This document shows positions 6,181 to 8,734 of a stretch of DNA of 8,734 bases, piece after piece; the first letter of the stretch is position 1; each line of letters begins with the position of its first letter. Made by a program: the position numbers and the translations under genes. Under the pieces are notes generated by a model. It ran no database searches, was not told where the DNA came from, and was given only the letters and a program-made list of their open reading frames with translations. Origin of the DNA: Desulfobacteraceae bacterium (GTDB lineage: Bacteria; Desulfobacterota; Desulfobacteria; Desulfobacterales; Desulfobacteraceae); contig WFQS01000558.1 of the NCBI GenBank assembly GCA_015486915.1, forward strand, positions 1 through 8,734, in the 5' to 3' direction.

Positions 6181-6627
6181 TCAAAATACCGTAGTTTTAA
6201 GGATTAAAAGGTTGCCTTTTTGATTATATTCATGATCAGGACAATACAGGCGTAATATAACAAGACCACGTCCATGATCAGATAAAACATTATAAAAAGA
6301 TTTTTCCTTAAATTTACACCAGTCAAATCCATCACCCTGATCTTCTATTTCCATATAAATTTTACCCTGCTCACCAATTTTCATTAAACATCTTACCGGT
6401 TTTTCAGGATCAAGCCTGTTTCCATGCTTTACCGCATTGGTTAAACCTTCACGGATTACAAGATTCAATCCAAAAAAATGCTCTTTTATGATATCATTCG
6501 TAAAAAATCTTTTACAGAATTTCATCAGTTCATCACAGGCTCTGTCCACATTTTTCATAGTTGAACTGAAATTTATTTCAATGGTATCATGGGTTTCTGC
6601 AATATCAAACTTTTTATTTTGCGCCAT
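6181..6627 (-). CDS. RsbW-type HATPase: anti-sigma factor / switch protein serine kinase
   Basis: This 148-residue cytoplasmic protein consists of one GHKL ATPase domain of the HATPase_c_2 class. The N-box REGLTNAVKHGN spans 59-70 (Glu60, Asn64, His68), the G1 box DQGDGFDW spans 96-103, and the G2 box HGRGLVIL spans 118-125. There is no dimerisation/phosphoacceptor histidine region, which separates it from sensor histidine kinases. Relatives phosphorylate a STAS-domain antagonist on Ser/Thr and, when free, hold a sigma factor or another output protein inactive. The gene begins three bases after the PP2C response-regulator gene, with GGAGGT lying inside that gene's last codons, so the two are almost surely translated together. 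The phosphatase presumably reverses this kinase's action. No STAS protein or sigma factor is in view, so the actual target is unknown. Confidence 0.88.
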   Translation of the reverse strand: MAQNKKFDIAETHDTIEINFSSTMKNVDRACDELMKFCKRFFTNDIIKEHFFGLNLVIREGLTNAVKHGNRLDPEKPVRCLMKIGEQGKIYMEIEDQGDGFDWCKFKEKSFYNVLSDHGRGLVILRLYCPDHEYNQKGNLLILKTTVF

Positions 6628-6630
6628 GGT

Positions 6631-7752
6631 TCATACCTCCACGCACAAGAGGACAATATCGTCTTCATATACAAAACCTGCCCTTAAAAGTTTTTCCATT
6701 AATTCCCGGGGAGCATTTTCAACGGGTGTATTGCGCACTTCCTTAAACAGGGGAACAAAATTTTCCGCACCGCTTGACCATGTGATTTTACTTTCAGCAG
6801 ATTCCACCAGCCCGTCGGTGTACATGAAAAATCTGTCCCCTTTTTTAACATTAACCCGGTGAATACCAAATTGTGCATTGGAATACATGCCAAGGATATC
6901 ACCATTTGATTTTAACAGAACCGGGGCTTCACCAAGGGGAAGATAAACCACGGGAGGATGTCCTGCGTTTATGAGGATAAGTTTACCTGCAACACGATCA
7001 AGACGGGCATAACATGCCGTTAAATATTTTATTTCAGGCAAAATTTCCAGAAGAACCGCATTAATCATCTGCATACTTTGCTCGGGTGAGTACATGGGAG
7101 TACAATTCTGGGCAAGGAGAGCCTTTAATGAGGCCATCATATAACTTGCCTTAATATCATGACCTGAAACATCGGCAACAAAATATCCTTTTATTTCATC
7201 TGAAATATTGAGGATATCATAAAAATCTCCCCCGGCTTCTTCCAGTGCCCTGTAAAAAACTCCAAATTTTGCATCGGGATAATCTGCAGGAAGGGGAAGC
7301 ATTGATATCTGGGCATCTGTTATCTGTCTGAGTTTTTCTGCCTGGTTTAAAACCATTGAATTTACGGCAATGGAGAGTTTCAGATGGATGGAGACCCTGG
7401 CAATGACTTCCATGGGATGAAAAGGCTTTGTTATATAATCAACGGCTCCAAGCTCAAACCCCTTTAGTTTGGAATCAACATCTTTAACCCCCGTGAGAAA
7501 TATCACTGGAATTGAAGCGGTTACAGGGTCATCTTTTAAACGTGTAATCACATGGAACCCGTCTTCATCGGGCATCTCTATATCAAGGAGTATAAGATCG
7601 GGTTTTTTTTCTGTTGCAAGTTTTCTGCCATCTTTCCCATTGTCCGCAGTTAAAATTTGATAACCTTCTTTTGAAAGTGATTTTTCAATAAGCTTAAGAT
7701 TTAAAAGATTATCATCAACAGCGAGAATTACAAAAGGTTTATTTTCCCTCAT
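6631..7752 (-). CDS. Response regulator with SpoIIE/RsbU-type PP2C serine phosphatase output
   Basis: From the chosen ATG this is 373 residues. The receiver domain (about 6-125) has the acidic pair Asp13-Asp14, phosphoacceptor Asp57 in LLDIEMP, Thr87 and Lys109 in TKPF. A helical linker with the motif AQISMLPLP (148-156) leads to a PP2C domain (about 165-373) with metal-site motifs GGDFYD (Asp176), VADVSGHD (Asp194), YTDGLVE (Asp313) and the terminal EDD. Phosphorylation of Asp57 should control dephosphorylation of a phospho-Ser/Thr protein, normally a STAS-domain anti-sigma antagonist. The neighbours fit: HPt protein upstream, RsbW-like kinase three bases downstream. The start is the ATG at 7752 because AGGGGA lies nine bases upstream and the receiver begins at once. 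The frame stays open for 33 more codons to a TTG at 7851, which would overlap the HPt gene but has no ribosome binding site. Confidence 0.92.
   Translation of the reverse strand: MRENKPFVILAVDDNLLNLKLIEKSLSKEGYQILTADNGKDGRKLATEKKPDLILLDIEMPDEDGFHVITRLKDDPVTASIPVIFLTGVKDVDSKLKGFELGAVDYITKPFHPMEVIARVSIHLKLSIAVNSMVLNQAEKLRQITDAQISMLPLPADYPDAKFGVFYRALEEAGGDFYDILNISDEIKGYFVADVSGHDIKASYMMASLKALLAQNCTPMYSPEQSMQMINAVLLEILPEIKYLTACYARLDRVAGKLILINAGHPPVVYLPLGEAPVLLKSNGDILGMYSNAQFGIHRVNVKKGDRFFMYTDGLVESAESKITWSSGAENFVPLFKEVRNTPVENAPRELMEKLLRAGFVYEDDIVLLCVEV
6635..6640 (-). promoter_or_regulatory. Strong ribosome binding site inside the upstream gene's 3' end
   Basis: GGAGGT on the minus strand sits in the Glu-Val codons just before the TGA of the response-regulator gene, seven bases before the ATG at 6627. 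It indicates coupled translation of phosphatase and kinase. Confidence 0.75.
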
Positions 7753-7761
7753 ATCAATACA

Positions 7762-7767
7762 TCCCCT
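7762..7767 (-). promoter_or_regulatory. Ribosome binding site deciding the response-regulator start
   Basis: AGGGGA on the minus strand precedes the ATG at 7752 by nine bases. The only upstream alternative, TTG at 7851, has no Shine-Dalgarno match in the bases before it. Confidence 0.6.
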
Positions 7768-7840
7768 GGGACAAAGCCTGTAAACCGATTTAAAAAAATT
7801 AAACAGATTCTCTTGATTTCCTGTGGTGAATGCGGAATCT

Positions 7841-8158
7841 TTATTTATCAATGGCAGTAATAATAACGTCCAAACCGGCCTTTATTGTCTTTATCTTCTT
7901 TTCAATACCCATGAGACTTCCCCTGCGTGCATCTGATTCAATTTCTGCAGCAACTCCGGATATTTTTATAAACCCGAGATTTCCTGCAGCACCTTTAATG
8001 GAATGGGCTGCCTTTGCAACCTTGTCTGCATTTTTTAAATCAACTCCATTTTCAAGTTTTTTCAGATCTGAAAAAGAAGTGGTCACGAGAAGCTGTGCAA
8101 GTTCTGTAAAATCATTTTCATCAAAACCTAAATCAGAAGCCATCTCCTTAAAATTCAT
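7841..8158 (-). CDS. Stand-alone HPt (histidine phosphotransfer) domain protein
   Basis: This 105-residue, mostly helical cytoplasmic protein is a single HPt domain. The phosphorylatable histidine is His52 in AHSIKGAAGNLG (51-62), with the conserved Lys and Gly residues after it, and a second long helix follows at about 65-103. HPt proteins pass phosphate between the receiver of a hybrid kinase and another receiver; the obvious partner is the response-regulator phosphatase encoded 88 bp downstream. The ATG is preceded by AAGGGA six bases upstream, a good ribosome binding site. It follows dapF after 72 bp with no clear terminator in between, so it may be read from an upstream promoter as well as its own. 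No histidine kinase is visible in the window. Confidence 0.9.
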   Translation of the reverse strand: MNFKEMASDLGFDENDFTELAQLLVTTSFSDLKKLENGVDLKNADKVAKAAHSIKGAAGNLGFIKISGVAAEIESDARRGSLMGIEKKIKTIKAGLDVIITAIDK

Positions 8159-8195
8159 AATTGTTCCCTTACGTCTTTCACTTGTTCCTTAATCA

Positions 8196-8209
8196 CTGCC
8201 ACAAGGCAG
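8196..8209. repeat. Small hairpin between dapF and the HPt gene
   Basis: CTGCC (8196-8200) and GGCAG (8205-8209) form a five-base-pair stem with loop ACAA. No U-run follows on the minus strand, so it is at best a weak pause or a partial terminator, and readthrough from dapF is likely. Confidence 0.35.
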
Positions 8210-8230
8210 AACTGAAATTATTTTGTATCA

Positions 8231-8734
8231 TTAAACAGAATAAATAAAATTTCCTGTAAACACAAGTTCTGCAGGGCCGGTCATAAAAACATGCATATTA
8301 TTCTTATTCCAGAAGATCTTAAGATCACCGCTTTTTAAATGAACCAGGGCATTTTCAAGTGTTTTTCTGTTGAGATTCGAAGCAACAAGAGCTGCACAGG
8401 CTCCGGTTCCGCATGCAAGAGTTTCCCCTGCACCCCTTTCCCATATTCTCATTTTAAACTCATTTTCATTAATCACCTGAACAAATTCCACATTGGTTTT
8501 TTTAGGAAAGCGTTCATGATTTTCAATTCTTTTTCCCTGTTTTTCAATATCAATATTTTCAATGTCATCAACAAAAATTACAGCATGTGGATTTCCCATT
8601 GAAACTGCAGTTAAAAACAGTTTTTTCCCATGGACAACCACAGGTTCATTAACCGCCCTGTCCTTTGATGATTCAAATGGAATCTTCCCGGGTGCAAGCA
8701 GGGGGATGCCCATATCAACCTTAACATTTTTTAC
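8231..8734 (-). CDS. dapF: Diaminopimelate epimerase, C-terminal part (cut by window edge)
   Basis: DapF interconverts LL- and meso-diaminopimelate, supplying lysine and the peptidoglycan cross-linking amino acid (EC 5.1.1.7). About 167 C-terminal residues are visible of a usual length near 275; the frame is open through the right edge with VKVDMG in view, so the ATG at 8713 is internal and not the start. Visible family blocks are VSMGNPHAVIFVDD, ERFPKKTNVEFVQV and ERGAGETLACGTGACA, where the Cys encoded at 8411-8413 is one of the two catalytic cysteines. The C-terminal MTGPAELVFTG block ends the protein normally. The other catalytic Cys lies in the missing N-terminal half. The gene precedes the HPt gene by 72 bp. 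Its presence indicates a DAP-type cell wall. Confidence 0.95.
   Translation of the reverse strand, partial: VKNVKVDMGIPLLAPGKIPFESSKDRAVNEPVVVHGKKLFLTAVSMGNPHAVIFVDDIENIDIEKQGKRIENHERFPKKTNVEFVQVINENEFKMRIWERGAGETLACGTGACAALVASNLNRKTLENALVHLKSGDLKIFWNKNNMHVFMTGPAELVFTGNFIYSV

Noticed and set aside
6181..6627. Sensor histidine kinase
   Set aside because: Only the ATPase domain is present; there is no phosphoacceptor histidine helix or sensor region, and the motifs are of RsbW type.
6437..6862. Plus-strand 141-codon frame across the HATPase and response-regulator genes
   Set aside because: It is antisense to two well-supported genes, and its composition is the mirror of their codons with no ribosome binding site.
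7830..8192. Plus-strand 120-codon frame
   Set aside because: Antisense shadow of the HPt gene, which has a clear phosphohistidine motif and ribosome binding site.

Overview
The window is 8.7 kb of compact bacterial chromosome at roughly 40% GC. Every gene I can support lies on the minus strand, so the order of transcription runs from the right edge to the left. The gene content (meso-diaminopimelate pathway, ammonia-dependent NAD synthetase, PP2C-type response regulator, Liv-type binding protein) and the AT-rich codon use suggest a Gram-negative anaerobe. My best guess is a sulfate-reducing Desulfobacterota (Desulfobacteraceae-like), but this is inference from style and not from a marker gene.

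Right block (8734 to 6181): the C-terminal part of dapF is cut by the window edge. It is followed by a three-gene signalling module: a stand-alone HPt phosphotransfer protein, a response regulator fused to a SpoIIE/RsbU-type PP2C phosphatase, and an RsbW-type HATPase (anti-sigma or switch kinase). The last two genes are separated by 3 nt, and the ribosome binding site of the second lies inside the final codons of the first. The likely logic is histidine kinase to HPt to receiver, then phosphatase output acting on a partner-switching pair. The histidine kinase and the STAS anti-sigma antagonist are not in the window.

Middle block (6180 to 4984): nadE stands alone, flanked by two small non-coding intervals that both carry repeats. 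Upstream are 21-bp direct repeats. Downstream is an imperfect palindrome of about 100 bp with 12-bp perfect terminal inverted repeats, resembling a small non-autonomous mobile element.

Left block (4983 to 201): a tight four-gene run contains a methylguanine-DNA methyltransferase (ogt-type), a very large secreted protein made of two tandem Liv-type (Peripla_BP_6) binding domains, a proline-racemase-superfamily enzyme whose second catalytic Cys is replaced by Thr (the signature of trans-3-hydroxy-L-proline dehydratase), and an AEC-family permease. Apart from ogt this looks like an uptake/catabolism unit for an amino-acid-like substrate, possibly a hydroxyproline, but no Liv permease or ATPase genes are present. 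The two binding domains share a 29-residue block that is 100% identical, while the rest is clearly diverged, which suggests intragenic gene conversion.

Far left (1 to 200): non-coding as far as I can tell, with a hairpin-forming inverted repeat and no recognisable gene.
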